Origin: Sphingomonas lenta
Lineage (GTDB): Bacteria > Pseudomonadota > Alphaproteobacteria > Sphingomonadales > Sphingomonadaceae
DNA length: 64,000 nt
Assembly: GCF_002288825.1 (NCBI RefSeq)
Contig: NZ_NSLI01000003.1
Location: 186,001-250,000, forward strand
Reading direction: 5' to 3'
The stretch's first letter is position 1. Every line of letters starts with the position of its first letter. A model generated the notes under the pieces. The model was not told the origin of the DNA and ran no database searches. It was given only the letters and a program-made list of their open reading frames with translations. The position numbers and the translations under genes are program-made. Positions 45,949 through 57,035 of the stretch are shown here, piece after piece.

Positions 45949-46733
45949 GCGAACACGCTTACAAGCCGCCCCGCGTGCTGATCGTCGCCGGGTCGGACTC
46001 GGGCGGCGGGGCGGGGATCCAGGCCGACATCAAGACCGTCACGATGCTGGGCGGTCACGCGATGACGGCGGTCACCGCGCTGACCGCGCAGAACACGTTG
46101 GGGGTGCAGGGCGTCTTGCCCGTGCCGGCGACGTTCGTGGTCCAGCAGATGCGCAGCGTGCTCGACGACCTGGGCGCGGACGCGGTGAAGATCGGCATGA
46201 TCGGATCGGCGGAGACGGCGCACGCCGTCGCCGACGAACTGGAGCGGCTGGACGTGCCGGTCGTGTTCGACCCCGTGATGGTGGCGACGAGCGGGTCGGT
46301 GCTGGCGGATGCGGAGACGATCGCGGCGTTCGAGCGGCTGATGCGGATCGCGTCGGTGGTGACGCCGAACCTGCCCGAGCTGGAGGCGCTGGGCGGCGAG
46401 GCGGCGGTGCTGGCGCACGGGTGCCACCTCGTCGCGAAGGGCGGGCACGCCGAGGGCTATTATGTCGTCGACCGCGTGCTCGCGCCCAACGGCGAGGAGC
46501 TGGCGCGGCTGGAGGCCAAGCGCTTCGACACGGAGGACACGCACGGCACCGGATGCACGCTGGCGAGCGCGCTCGCCTGCGGGCTGGCGGCGGGCATGTC
46601 GATCGAGCAGGCGTTCGAGCAGGCGGTGCGGTTCGTGCGGATCGCCATCCTCTCGGCTCCCGGCTTCGGGCAGGGGCATGGGCCGGTCGGGCACACGCTG
46701 GGGCATAACCCGTACGAGCAGCTGGAAGGATGA
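45945..46733 (+). CDS. thiD: Hydroxymethylpyrimidine/phosphomethylpyrimidine kinase
   Basis: 262 residues from TTG 45945 overlapping glmM. Ribokinase-fold enzyme of thiamine synthesis: [19 protein letters not shown] at the N-terminus, [18 protein letters not shown] and [15 protein letters not shown] near the end, with GHGPVGH closing. Translationally coupled to glmM and rnhB (ATGA overlap). Confidence 0.95.
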   Translation: MSEHAYKPPRVLIVAGSDSGGGAGIQADIKTVTMLGGHAMTAVTALTAQNTLGVQGVLPVPATFVVQQMRSVLDDLGADAVKIGMIGSAETAHAVADELERLDVPVVFDPVMVATSGSVLADAETIAAFERLMRIASVVTPNLPELEALGGEAAVLAHGCHLVAKGGHAEGYYVVDRVLAPNGEELARLEAKRFDTEDTHGTGCTLASALACGLAAGMSIEQAFEQAVRFVRIAILSAPGFGQGHGPVGHTLGHNPYEQLEG

Positions 46734-47359
46734 GCAAGGCGCTGGCCGCGTTCGACCGCGGCTTTCCCGGGCCGCTCGCCGGGGTGGACGAGGTGGGGCG
46801 CGGGCCGATCGCGGGGCCGGTGGTCGCGGCGGCGGTGGTGCTGCCCGAATCGGGGTGGCCGGAGGGCATCCGTGATTCGAAGAAGTTGAGCGCGAAGGCG
46901 CGCGAGTGGCTGGACGGGCTGATTCGCGGGTGCGCGGCGGTGGGCGTGGCGGTGGTCGGGCCGGAGGAGGTGGACCGGCTCAACATCCACCACGCCACGC
47001 TCGCGGCGATGGCGCGGGCGGTGGCGGCGTTGCCCGTGCGGCCCGCGCATGTGCTGGTCGACGGCAAGTTCCTGCCCCGACTCGATATTCCCGCGACGGC
47101 GTTGGTGGGCGGCGACGCAAAGAGCCTGTCGGTCGCCGCGGCGTCGATCGTCGCCAAGGTGCTGCGCGACCGGATCATGGTCGAGGCCGCCGAATCGCAT
47201 CCCGAGTTCGGCTGGTCCTCGAACAAGGGCTATCCGTCGCCGGAACACGTCTCGGCGCTAAAACGACACGGTCCGTCGCCGCTGCACCGGCGCAGCTTCG
47301 CGCCTGTCGCCGCGCAAATTTTAACCATGATGCAGTCCCGCCACACCCCCACTGATTGA
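46730..47359 (+). CDS. rnhB: Ribonuclease HII
   Basis: 209 residues. Cuts RNA in RNA/DNA hybrids and at single ribonucleotides. Acidic site residues in GVDEVGRGPIAGPVVAAAVV (Asp-Glu), VLVDGKFLP (Asp) and VAAASIVAKVLRDRIMVEA (Asp). The rnhB-ccrM order is usual in sphingomonads. Confidence 0.96.
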   Translation: MSKALAAFDRGFPGPLAGVDEVGRGPIAGPVVAAAVVLPESGWPEGIRDSKKLSAKAREWLDGLIRGCAAVGVAVVGPEEVDRLNIHHATLAAMARAVAALPVRPAHVLVDGKFLPRLDIPATALVGGDAKSLSVAAASIVAKVLRDRIMVEAAESHPEFGWSSNKGYPSPEHVSALKRHGPSPLHRRSFAPVAAQILTMMQSRHTPTD

Positions 47360-47416
47360 GTATGGATTGAGAGCGGCGGCCCAACATCTAGCGGGGTCGT
47401 GCGACGTTCCGCCCCA

Positions 47417-48656
<1,240 letters not shown>

Positions 48657-48665
48657 AGCGCCCTC

Positions 48666-48750
48666 CCGTTCGCCCTGAGCTTGTCGAAGGGCTGTTCTTC
48701 TTGCTGTGAGGAGAGCAAGGACGGCGCTTCGACAGGCTCAGCGCGAACGG
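48666..48750. repeat. Inverted repeat of the CTGAGCTTGTCGAAG family, ccrM-folP gap
   Basis: Left arm CCGTTCGCCCTGAGCTTGTC (48666-48685) and right arm GACAGGCTCAGCGCGAACGG (48731-48750), imperfectly complementary. Related to 29833-29938. It fills almost the whole gap and ends six bases before the folP start. Confidence 0.75.
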
Positions 48751-48756
48751 TAGTTT

Positions 48757-49833
48757 ATGGCGTCCCCCCTCCACCTCCGCCCCGTGCAGTTCGTCGACAC
48801 GCCCGTGGGGCGCGACGGGGAGGTGGCGCGGCTGGCGGGGGGCATGCAGTGGTTCGCGGCCTATGAGGTGACGGAGGGCGGGGCCAAGCGCACCGTCTCG
48901 ATCCCCCAGTTCGAGCGGACCTTGTGGGCGGAGGACGAGCGCGCGGCGGCGCTGCATCGCGCGATCACCGCGCCCAGGCCGGCGCTGCAGCTGGGGAGCC
49001 GCACGCTCCGGTTCGACCAGAGCCAAGTCATGGGCATCCTCAACGTCACGCCCGACAGCTTCTCCGACGGCGGTCGGCACACGGGCGAGCATGGGGCCGA
49101 CCCGGTCGCGGCGGGCGTGGGCATGGCGGCTGACGGCGCGGCGGTGATCGACGTGGGCGGCGAGTCCACGCGGCCCGGCGCGCAGCCCATATGGGAAGAG
49201 GACGAGCGCCGGCGCGTCCAGCCGGTCGTGGAGGGGCTCGCGGCGGCGGGGACGCTGGTGTCGGTCGATACGCGCAAGGCGTTGGTGATGGAGGCGGCGC
49301 TCAGGGGTGGCGCGGCGATCGTCAACGACGTGTCCGCGCTGTTGTGGGACGAGCGCGCGCTGGAGGTGGTCGCGCATGCGGGCTGCCCCGTGGTGCTGAT
49401 GCACTCGCCCGAACCGGAGAAGGGGCCGCACGGCGGCAGCGGCTATGTGGACGTGCTGACGGAGGTGTTCGACTGGCTGGAGGCGCGCGTGGCGGCGGTG
49501 GCGGCCGCGGGCGTGCCGCGCGACCGGATCATCGTCGATCCGGGCATCGGCTTCGGCAAGTCGCTCTCCGACAATCTCGCGTTGCTGAACGGGCTCGAGA
49601 TGTTCCACGGGCTGGGCTGCCCCCTCGTGCTGGGGGCGAGCCGAAAGCGCATGATCGGCGCGCTGTCGAACGAAGCGCCGGTCGAGCGGCGGCTGGGCGG
49701 CTCGGTCGCGCTGGCGCTGGCGGGAGCGCAGGCGGGGGTGCAGCTGCTGCGCGTGCACGACGTGTTCGAGACGGTGCAGGCGCTGCGGGTTTGGCGAGGG
49801 ATGCGGGATCAGGCGCTGGTCGCACGCGGCTAG
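48757..49833 (+). CDS. folP: Dihydropteroate synthase
   Basis: 358 residues; the DHPS barrel begins near residue 88 (MGILNVTPDSFSDGGRH), with DVGGESTRPGAQP, ALRGGAAIVNDVSA, DPGIGFGKSLSDNLALL and VLGASRKRMIG. An ~85-residue N-terminal extension precedes it (FVDTPVGRDGEVARLAGGMQ), as in other alphaproteobacterial FolP. Joins pABA to dihydropterin pyrophosphate, target of sulphonamides. Its stop codon lies inside hairpin V2 of repeat copy d. Confidence 0.95.
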   Translation: MASPLHLRPVQFVDTPVGRDGEVARLAGGMQWFAAYEVTEGGAKRTVSIPQFERTLWAEDERAAALHRAITAPRPALQLGSRTLRFDQSQVMGILNVTPDSFSDGGRHTGEHGADPVAAGVGMAADGAAVIDVGGESTRPGAQPIWEEDERRRVQPVVEGLAAAGTLVSVDTRKALVMEAALRGGAAIVNDVSALLWDERALEVVAHAGCPVVLMHSPEPEKGPHGGSGYVDVLTEVFDWLEARVAAVAAAGVPRDRIIVDPGIGFGKSLSDNLALLNGLEMFHGLGCPLVLGASRKRMIGALSNEAPVERRLGGSVALALAGAQAGVQLLRVHDVFETVQALRVWRGMRDQALVARG

Positions 49834-49909
49834 CGAGGTAGCCGCGAGACGACCGAGCCTGGCCGGCCTAGCTTCAGCTAGGGTCGACGACGCGGCTCCG
49901 CCGCGGCGC
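49825..49909 (-). repeat. Modular hairpin element, copy d (across the folP stop)
   Basis: V2 arms CGCGGCTA/TAGCCGCG (49825-49847) contain the folP TAG at 49831-49833. Then GAGACGACCGAGCC, GGCCGG, V1 arms CCTAGCT/AGCTAGG, and the constant module (CTCC instead of CTTC) to 49909. Same polarity relative to folP as copy c to rpsD. Confidence 0.75.
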
Positions 49910-49990
49910 TGCTCGCTCAGCTGGTCGGCATCCAAAACATCACGGGCGCGTTCGGCGCGATGATGAGGGGCTCCGCATCCCAGATCGCCT

Positions 49991-50088
49991 GCGCCGCGGC
50001 GAAGCCGCGTCGTCGAACCTCGCTAAAGCGAGGCCGGCCGCGCTTGGGCGAGTCTTGCGCCAGCCTGCTGGCGCAAGCCGCCCTGCGC
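49991..50088 (+). repeat. Modular hairpin element, copy e (before bestrophin)
   Basis: Constant module from 49991, V1 arms CCTCGCT/AGCGAGG, CCGGCCGC, GCTTGGGCGAGT, V2 arms CTTGCGCC/GGCGCAAG, GCCGCCCTGCGC. It is inverted relative to copy d and ends two bases before the bestrophin ATG, so it makes up the leader of that gene. Confidence 0.77.
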
Positions 50089-50090
50089 GC

Positions 50091-50981
50091 ATGATCGTCG
50101 ATGCCCGCCCACGGCTGACCAAGATCGTCCACGACGTCTGGAAGCCGCTGCTGGTCCTGTTTGTCTGGGACTGCCTCGTCACCGGCTTTTACATCTGGTC
50201 GCCCTTCCGCGCGCCGGAACTGCCGCTGACGCTGTTCGGTACGGCGCTGGCGTTGTTCCTGGGGTTCCGCGACAACTCCGCCTATCAGCGCTGGTGGGAG
50301 GGGCGCGTGCTGTGGGGGGCGATGATCAACGCGTCGCGGAGCTTGGCGCGGCAGGCGCGCAACTTCTTGCCCGATCCGGACGCGCGCGACCTGAAACGGT
50401 CGATCGTGCTTCGGCACGTGGCCTATGTGAACGCGCTCCGGTGCCAGCTGCGCCAGCATGTCGACTTCCGCGAGGGCGAGCTGCTGCGCTTCCTGTCGCG
50501 CGGCGAGGCGGAGCCGGCGTTACGACGGACCAACGTCGCCAACGGCCTGCTCGACGGGACGGGGCGTAGGATCGAGGACGCGCGCAAGCGGGGGTGGATC
50601 GACTCGATCCAGCAGGCCTCGATGGAGTCGGTGCTGGTGGACATCGCCAACGCGCAAGGGGGCATGGAGCGGCTCAAGAATACGCCGCTGCCCAACCAGT
50701 ACCGCTTCTTTCCGCAGCTCTTCACGCGATTGTTCTGCTTCGTGCTGCCGATCGGGCTCGTCGAGACGCTGGGGATCGCGACGCCCGTGGGCTCGACGCT
50801 GGCGGGGCTGATGTTCCTGGCGGTGCTGCAGATCGGCGACGACCTGGTCGATCCGTTCGCGGACAGCGTCCACGACGTGCCGATGAGCGCGATGTGCCGG
50901 ACGATCGAGATCGACCTGCTGGAGGCGATCGGGGACCCGGCGCCGGAGCCGCTGAAGCCGGTGAAGGGGGTGCTGTGGTAG
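50091..50981 (+). CDS. Bestrophin-family anion channel homologue
   Basis: 296 residues from ATG 50091. Bacterial bestrophin pattern: KPLLVLFVWDCLVTGFYIWS, GTALALFLGFRDNSAYQRWW, NQYRFFPQLFTRLFCFVLPI, and DDLVDPFADSVHDVPMSAMC near the C-terminus. Four membrane helices in a pentameric channel are expected. No Shine-Dalgarno precedes the ATG, because the leader is a repeat. The gene is bracketed by two repeat copies on each side. Confidence 0.9.
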   Translation: MIVDARPRLTKIVHDVWKPLLVLFVWDCLVTGFYIWSPFRAPELPLTLFGTALALFLGFRDNSAYQRWWEGRVLWGAMINASRSLARQARNFLPDPDARDLKRSIVLRHVAYVNALRCQLRQHVDFREGELLRFLSRGEAEPALRRTNVANGLLDGTGRRIEDARKRGWIDSIQQASMESVLVDIANAQGGMERLKNTPLPNQYRFFPQLFTRLFCFVLPIGLVETLGIATPVGSTLAGLMFLAVLQIGDDLVDPFADSVHDVPMSAMCRTIEIDLLEAIGDPAPEPLKPVKGVLW

Positions 50982-50993
50982 GCGCCGGGCGCA

Positions 50994-51078
50994 CGTAGCT
51001 AGCGCGAGCTAGCTACGAGACGCCCAAGCCCGGCCGGCCTCACACCGTGAGGACCGACGACGCGGCTTCGCCGCGGCG
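50994..51078 (-). repeat. Modular hairpin element, copy f (after bestrophin)
   Basis: Reading with bestrophin: V2 arms GTAGCTAG/CTAGCTAC, GAGACGCCCAAGC, CCGGCCGG, V1 arms CCTCAC/GTGAGG, then the constant module to 51078. V2 begins 13 bases after the stop. Confidence 0.76.
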
Positions 51079-51097
51079 GTAGTGACTTCCCCACCCA

Positions 51098-51242
51098 CGC
51101 CGCGGCAAAGCCGCGTCGTCGATCGACACGCGCGGACTGGGGCCGCGCGGACGGGGCACCCCGCAAAGTAATACTTTGCGGGGACCCCCGTCGGCCGAGC
51201 TTGGGCGAGTCTTGCGCCGAGGCGGCGCAAGCCGCCCTGCGC
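51098..51242 (+). repeat. Modular hairpin element, copy g, with an extra CCCCGCAAAGTA palindrome
   Basis: Constant module from 51098 (GCAAAG variant), V1 arms CCGCGCG against CGCGCGG, then an inserted palindrome 51153-51189 (CCCCGCAAAGTA/TACTTTGCGGGG), GTCGGCCG, GCTTGGGCGAGT, V2 arms CTTGCGCC/GGCGCAAG and GCCGCCCTGCGC. The last base overlaps the stop of the minus-strand SDR gene. Confidence 0.76.
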
Positions 51243-51988
51243 TAGAGCAGATAACCCCCGTCGCTCACCAGCGTCGCGCCCGTGATCGTAGCCGCGGCGT
51301 CCGACAGCAGGAACGCGATCTGCTCCGCCACCTCCTCCGCTTTGGCGTAGCGGCCGAGCGGCGTCGCCAGCGCGGCGAGTTCCGCGAACGCCGCGTCGCG
51401 GCCGATGGCGCGGGCGCGGTCGGCGAACATGGGGACGACGTCCCAGACGGGCGTCTCCACGCCGGCGGGCGCGATGCCGTTCACGCGGATGCGACGGGGC
51501 GCGCCTTCCTTGGCGGCGACGCGGGCGAGGTGGAGGAGCGCCGCTTTGGACGCGCCATAAGCGGCGACGCCCGGTTCGGGCTTGAGGCCCGCGGCGGACG
51601 CGACGGCGACGATCGCGCCGCCGCGCTCGTGCATCGCGCGCATCGCGGCGCGGATCGTCAGGAACGCGCCGTCGAGATTGATCGACAGAATGCGCCGCCA
51701 CTCATCGAACGGGTGGTCGGATAACGGCGCGGCCCCGGCGACGCCCGCATTGACCACCGCCAGGTTCAGGCCGGAGAGGTCGAGCGCGTCCCAGAACGCC
51801 TCGTCGCGCACGTCGCCGGGCGCGCGCACGACGGCGCAGGGAAGGCCGACGCGGGCGAGCGCGGCCTCGTCCAGGTCGACCAGGATCAGGCGCGCCGCGC
51901 CGTCGGCGGCGAGGCGCTCGGCGGTGGCGAGACCGATGCCTGAGGCTGCGCCGGTGACGAGGGCGGTGCGGTGCGTGAAGCGGGGCAT
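51242..51988 (-). CDS. SDR-family oxidoreductase
   Basis: 248 residues, classical SDR: TGAASGIGLATAE cofactor loop, NAGVAGAAPL, catalytic Ser/Tyr/Lys in VASAAGLKPEPGVAAYGASK, C-terminal ITGATLVSDGGYLL. Fits the FabG-like NAD(P) group; substrate unknown. No operon partner. Confidence 0.9.
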   Translation of the reverse strand: MPRFTHRTALVTGAASGIGLATAERLAADGAARLILVDLDEAALARVGLPCAVVRAPGDVRDEAFWDALDLSGLNLAVVNAGVAGAAPLSDHPFDEWRRILSINLDGAFLTIRAAMRAMHERGGAIVAVASAAGLKPEPGVAAYGASKAALLHLARVAAKEGAPRRIRVNGIAPAGVETPVWDVVPMFADRARAIGRDAAFAELAALATPLGRYAKAEEVAEQIAFLLSDAAATITGATLVSDGGYLL

Positions 51989-52047
51989 GCACCCGCTTCA
52001 GCACGGGCGGTGCGGCTCGGGAAGGGCCGCGTCGACCAGAAGGCGAC

Positions 52048-52359
52048 CTACGCTACGGCGCTTCTCCGATCCGCTTGGACCAACGCCCCGACTTCCTCGG
52101 CGGTGAGCGGCACGGCAAACTCGACGCCGAACTGGCGGCCGTCGCGGCGCACCACGCGCGCGGCGCGGGCGCGGTCGCCGACGCGCAGGAACACGGTTAC
52201 GCCGATCGCGGCGGGCCTGGTCGCGGTGACCAGCGCGCCCGACACCGACAGGTCGAGGATGTTGCAGTGCACGAGCTCGTGGCCCAACCGCATGCAGGTC
52301 GGCAGGAACAGCTTGAAGCGCTGGCTCGCGCGGAGCCGCCGGACGTTCGATCCTTCCAT
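52048..52359 (-). CDS. PilZ-domain protein
   Basis: 103 residues from ATG 52359 with AAGGAG eight bases upstream. A single PilZ-like domain: RRLRASQRFKLFLPTCMR (basic cluster), HCNILDLSVSGALV (DxSxxG-like motif) and FGVEFAVPLTAEE. Cyclic-di-GMP binding is possible; the RxxxR motif is not an exact match, so binding is uncertain. Likely a small adaptor. Confidence 0.82.
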   Translation of the reverse strand: MEGSNVRRLRASQRFKLFLPTCMRLGHELVHCNILDLSVSGALVTATRPAAIGVTVFLRVGDRARAARVVRRDGRQFGVEFAVPLTAEEVGALVQADRRSAVA

Positions 52360-52547
52360 CGGAATCACTCCTTCGCTCCCCCTGGGCCACGCTTCTAGCG
52401 CGGGAGCGGGTGCCTGAGCCTTTCCGGGATTGGCTAACGCCCCTTTCACCTTGTTTTCCGCAACCTTCGCGCGCGTCGTCGGTTCGCTTGCCCACCGACC
52501 GGGCCCGTTGCGCCCGGCCTTCCTGATTCGGCATCGGAGGAAGCATC

Positions 52548-53627
52548 ATGAGCGACACTCGTCCTTTCGCCCCCAAGCCCTTCGCCGTCGTGACCGGCGG
52601 ATCGAGCGGCATCGGCCTGGAGCTGGCGCGGCAGTTCGCCGACAATGGTTACGACGTGCTCCTGAGCGCGGAGGATGCGACGGAGTTGCAGCAGGCGCGC
52701 GCGCAGATCACCGGCGGCGGCGCCACGGTGACGACGCACGCGTCCGACCTGGCGACCGAGGAGGGCGTGGACAGCCTCCTCGGCGCGATTGGCGGGCGCG
52801 ACGTGGACGCGATCGCGATCAACGCGGGCGTCGGGCTGGGCGGCCGGTTCGCCGAGACCGAGCTCCAGCGCGAGCTCAAGATGATCGACCTGAACGTGCG
52901 CGGCGCGGTGCAGCTCGCCAAGCCGATCGTGCAGCGGATGGTCGCGCGGGGCCAGGGGCGCATCCTGTTCACCTCGTCGATCGCGGGCACGATGCCCGGC
53001 ACGTTCGAGGCGGTGTATGCGGGCACCAAGGCGTTCGACCGCTGGTTCGCGCAGGCCTTGCGCGAGGAGCTGAAGGGCACGGGCGTGACCGTGACGGCGC
53101 TGATGCCCGGCACGACCGAGACCAACTTCTTCCGTCGCGCCGACATGATGGACACGGCCGCGGGCACGCAGTCGAAGGACGACGCGGCGCTCGTCGCCAA
53201 GGCGGGCTTCGACGCGATGATGGCGGGCAAGGATCATGTGATCCCGACGTCGAAGAACAAGGTGATGGCGTTCATCGCCGAGTCGCTGCCCGATCCGATC
53301 GCGGCGAAGATGCACCGCGGGCTGACGGAGCCGGGCTCGGCGGACAAGAAGTCGAACGCGGCCCCGCTCGCGGTCGGCGCCGCGGCGCTGGGCGTGGGCG
53401 CGGCGCTGTTCGCGTACTGGCGCAACGGGCGGAACGAGGCGGAGCCTTACGCCGAGGGCGCGGGCGCGCAGGACGCGGCGCGGCCGGCGGTGGGCCAGCC
53501 CGCGTCGGGCACGACCACCGCGCCGGATCCGACGGGCGGCCCCGCTTCGGGCACGGGCGCGCAGCCGGGGGCCACGCCGCTGCCGGCGGACGTGCCGACG
53601 GCGACGGAGATCCGGGTGGGGGCGTAA
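52548..53627 (+). CDS. SDR-family oxidoreductase with C-terminal membrane-like extension
   Basis: 359 residues. Rossmann SDR in the first ~255: VTGGSSGIGLELARQF, INAGVGLGGRF, active site TSSIAGTMPGTFEAVYAGTK. After it comes a hydrophobic helix (AAPLAVGAAALGVGAALFAY) and a long Pro/Thr/Gly/Ala-rich tail, unusual for SDRs and suggesting membrane tethering. Stop TAA 53625-53627 directly precedes repeat copy h. Confidence 0.87.
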   Translation: MSDTRPFAPKPFAVVTGGSSGIGLELARQFADNGYDVLLSAEDATELQQARAQITGGGATVTTHASDLATEEGVDSLLGAIGGRDVDAIAINAGVGLGGRFAETELQRELKMIDLNVRGAVQLAKPIVQRMVARGQGRILFTSSIAGTMPGTFEAVYAGTKAFDRWFAQALREELKGTGVTVTALMPGTTETNFFRRADMMDTAAGTQSKDDAALVAKAGFDAMMAGKDHVIPTSKNKVMAFIAESLPDPIAAKMHRGLTEPGSADKKSNAAPLAVGAAALGVGAALFAYWRNGRNEAEPYAEGAGAQDAARPAVGQPASGTTTAPDPTGGPASGTGAQPGATPLPADVPTATEIRVGA

Positions 53628-53730
53628 GCGCCGCGGCGAAGCCGCGTCGTCGGACGAGTCGGGCGAGAGGGGCTCGCCCGCTCGCCGGCCGGGCTCGGGC
53701 GAGTCCTAGCGCGAGGCGCGCTAGGCCGCC

Positions 53731-53737
<7 letters not shown>
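53628..53737 (+). repeat. Modular hairpin element, copy h (between convergent SDR and response regulator)
   Basis: Constant module starts at the base after the SDR stop; V1 arms GGGCGAG/CTCGCCC; CCGGCCGG; GCTCGGGCGAGT; V2 arms CCTAGCGC/GCGCTAGG; GCCGCCCTACGCC. The V2 end overlaps the stop codon (53731-53733) of the response regulator. Confidence 0.77.
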
Positions 53738-55149
<1,412 letters not shown>

Positions 55150-55303
55150 CCACGTGCCTCTTGTGGTTGGACGCGGACGAATAGCGGGCGTCGGTAAAGG
55201 CCCGCTTAAACCTGTTCGCGACTAGGTTCGGACGGCGGGCTTGAGGCGGCGGGGGCAGGGCCCTAAGGTCCCCGCCGGCAGGAGTTCAGGACAGACGGGA
55301 CCG

Positions 55304-55429
55304 ATGGCGCATAACGACGATCTGAAGAGCCACGAACGTACGTACCACCGCATCATGGCGATGTTGAAATGGGGAACGGTCGCGACGGCGGTGATCGCCG
55401 CGATCGTGATCTGGCTGATCTCGGGCTGA
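55304..55429 (+). CDS. aa3-type cytochrome c oxidase subunit IV
   Basis: 41 residues from ATG 55304: short hydrophilic start (AHNDDLKSHERTYHRIMAML) and one membrane helix (TVATAVIAAIVIWLISG). The HERTYxRIM-helix layout is that of the small bacterial aa3 subunit IV. It precedes pntAA by 2 bp, an arrangement common in alphaproteobacteria although the oxidase itself is elsewhere. Confidence 0.85.
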   Translation: MAHNDDLKSHERTYHRIMAMLKWGTVATAVIAAIVIWLISG

Positions 55430-55431
55430 TC

Positions 55432-56559
55432 GTGAAGATCGCCGTCCTGACCGAACGAGCGGACGGCGAGAAGCGCGTCGCCGCGACGCCGGAGACCGTC
55501 AAGAAGCTCGTCGGCTTAGGCGCCGAGCTGGCCGTGGAGGCGGGCGCAGGACGCGCCGCCTCGTCCGAGGACGCCGCCTACGAGGCCGCGGGCGCGCGCG
55601 TCGGCGACCGCGCGGGCGTGCTGGCCGGCGCGGACGCGGTGCTGGGCGTGCAGGGGCCGGACCCGGCCTCGCTCGCGGGCGCGAAGCCGGGCGCGTGGGT
55701 CGTGGCCATGCTCAACCCGTTCGGCGCGCGCGAGCGGGTGGACGGGTACGCCGCGGCGGGGCTCGAGGCGCTGGCGATGGAGTTCATGCCGCGCATCACG
55801 CGCGCGCAGTCGATGGACGTGCTGTCGTCGCAGTCGAACCTGGCGGGCTACAAGGCGGTGCTCGACGCGGCGGCCGAGTACGGCCGCGCGTTCCCGATGA
55901 TGATGACGGCGGCGGGCACGGTGTCGGCCGCGCGGGTGTTCGTGATGGGCGTGGGCGTGGCGGGCCTGCAGGCGATCGCGACCGCGAGGAGGCTCGGCGC
56001 GGTGGTGTCGGCGACCGACGTGCGCTCTGCGACGCGCGAGCAGATCCTGAGCCTGGGCGCCAAGCCGATCTTCGTGGAGGGCGTGGCGGGGATCGAGGGC
56101 GAGGGTGCTGGCGGCTACGCGGGCGAGACCAGCCCCGAGTACCAGCGCGCACAGGCCGAGCTGGTGTCGAGCCACATCGCCAAGCAGGACATCGTCATCA
56201 CCACCGCGCTGATCCCCGGCCGGCCCGCGCCGCGCCTCGTCTCCGACGCGCAGCTCGCGAGCATGCGGCCGGGATCGGTCGTGGTGGACTTGGCCGTCGA
56301 GCAGGGCGGCAATGTCGAGGGCGCGGTCGCGGGGCAGGTGGTCGAGCGCCACGGCGTGCGGATCGTCGGGCATCGCAACGTGCCGTCGCGCCTCGCGGCG
56401 GACGCGTCGGCGCTCTACGCGCGCAACCTGTTTAATTTCCTGTCCGCCTTCTGGGACAAGGAGCAGGGCCGGCCGGTGCTGCCCGACGGCGACGAGATCG
56501 GCGACGCGGTGCGGCTGACGCGCGGTGGGCAGGTGGTGTCGGCGAGGTTGCTCCAGTGA
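55432..56559 (+). CDS. pntAA: NAD(P) transhydrogenase subunit alpha, part 1
   Basis: 375 residues from GTG 55432. Cytosolic NAD(H)-binding domain I: ERADGEKRVAATPETVKKLV, LNPFGARERVDGYAAAGLEA, MEFMPRITRAQSMDVLSSQS, NLAGYKAVLDAA, FVMGVGVAGLQAIATARRLG and ITTALIPGRPAPRL. Hydride transfer between NADH and NADP+ driven by the proton gradient supplies NADPH. Its stop TGA (56557-56559) forms the edge of the DUF559 element. Confidence 0.95.
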   Translation: MKIAVLTERADGEKRVAATPETVKKLVGLGAELAVEAGAGRAASSEDAAYEAAGARVGDRAGVLAGADAVLGVQGPDPASLAGAKPGAWVVAMLNPFGARERVDGYAAAGLEALAMEFMPRITRAQSMDVLSSQSNLAGYKAVLDAAAEYGRAFPMMMTAAGTVSAARVFVMGVGVAGLQAIATARRLGAVVSATDVRSATREQILSLGAKPIFVEGVAGIEGEGAGGYAGETSPEYQRAQAELVSSHIAKQDIVITTALIPGRPAPRLVSDAQLASMRPGSVVVDLAVEQGGNVEGAVAGQVVERHGVRIVGHRNVPSRLAADASALYARNLFNFLSAFWDKEQGRPVLPDGDEIGDAVRLTRGGQVVSARLLQ

Positions 56560-57009
56560 TCCTCCCCCGCAGGGGGAGGGGGACCAGCGCAGCTGGTGGA
56601 GGGGCGTCTCGACGCGAGATGCCGCCCGAAGTGCTGCGCGCCCGCAAGCTCCGGCGGGAGATGAGCTACCCCGAAGTGCTGCTGTGGCAACGGCTGCGCG
56701 GCTCGCCGCTCGGGATCAGGTTTCGTCGGCAGCATCCGATAGGGCTCGACTACACCGCCGATTTCTACTGCCCGGCGGCCAAGCTGGTGGTCGAGGTCGA
56801 CGGCGAGGCGCACTCGGCGGCAGGCGCGCCGACGCGCGATGCGGTGCGTGAAGCGTACATGCGCTCGCGCAGGCTGACGGTGGTGCGCGTGCCCGCGCGC
56901 GACATCCTGCGCGACGCGGATGGGACAGCCGACGCGATCGTGACGCTCGTCGCGACCGCCCCTCCACCACCGCTTCGCGGCGGTCCCCCTCCCCGTTCCG
57001 GGGAGGATC
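56558..57009. mobile_element. Palindrome-bounded element carrying a DUF559 endonuclease gene
   Basis: 452 bp with ends GATCCTCCCC (56558-56567) and GGGGAGGATC (57000-57009); each end also contains GGGGGACC or GGTCCCCC and GTGGAGGGGC or CCCCTCCACC blocks in inverted relation. The DUF559 frame occupies the interior. The gene-less 134-bp element at 13681-13814 matches both ends. It lies between pntAA and pntAB, fused to the pntAA stop. No target-site duplication was identified. Confidence 0.6.
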
Positions 57010-57032
57010 GAAGCGGAGCGGATCAGGAGTAG
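56619..57032 (+). CDS. DUF559 (VSR-like) endonuclease-domain protein
   Basis: 137 residues from ATG 56619; an in-frame ATC/ATG region further upstream lies in the repeat. Core: LRREMSYPEVLLWQRLRGSP, GIRFRRQHPIGLDYTADFYC (Asp), AKLVVEVDGEAHS (E-x-D-x-x-x-H) and LTVVRVPARDILRDADG, the pattern of DUF559 proteins related to the very-short-patch-repair nuclease fold. The last ~25 residues (APPPPLRGGPPPRSGED) are simply translated terminal repeat. Activity is not established for the family as I know it. Confidence 0.8.
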   Translation: MPPEVLRARKLRREMSYPEVLLWQRLRGSPLGIRFRRQHPIGLDYTADFYCPAAKLVVEVDGEAHSAAGAPTRDAVREAYMRSRRLTVVRVPARDILRDADGTADAIVTLVATAPPPPLRGGPPPRSGEDRSGADQE

Positions 57033-57035
57033 TTC

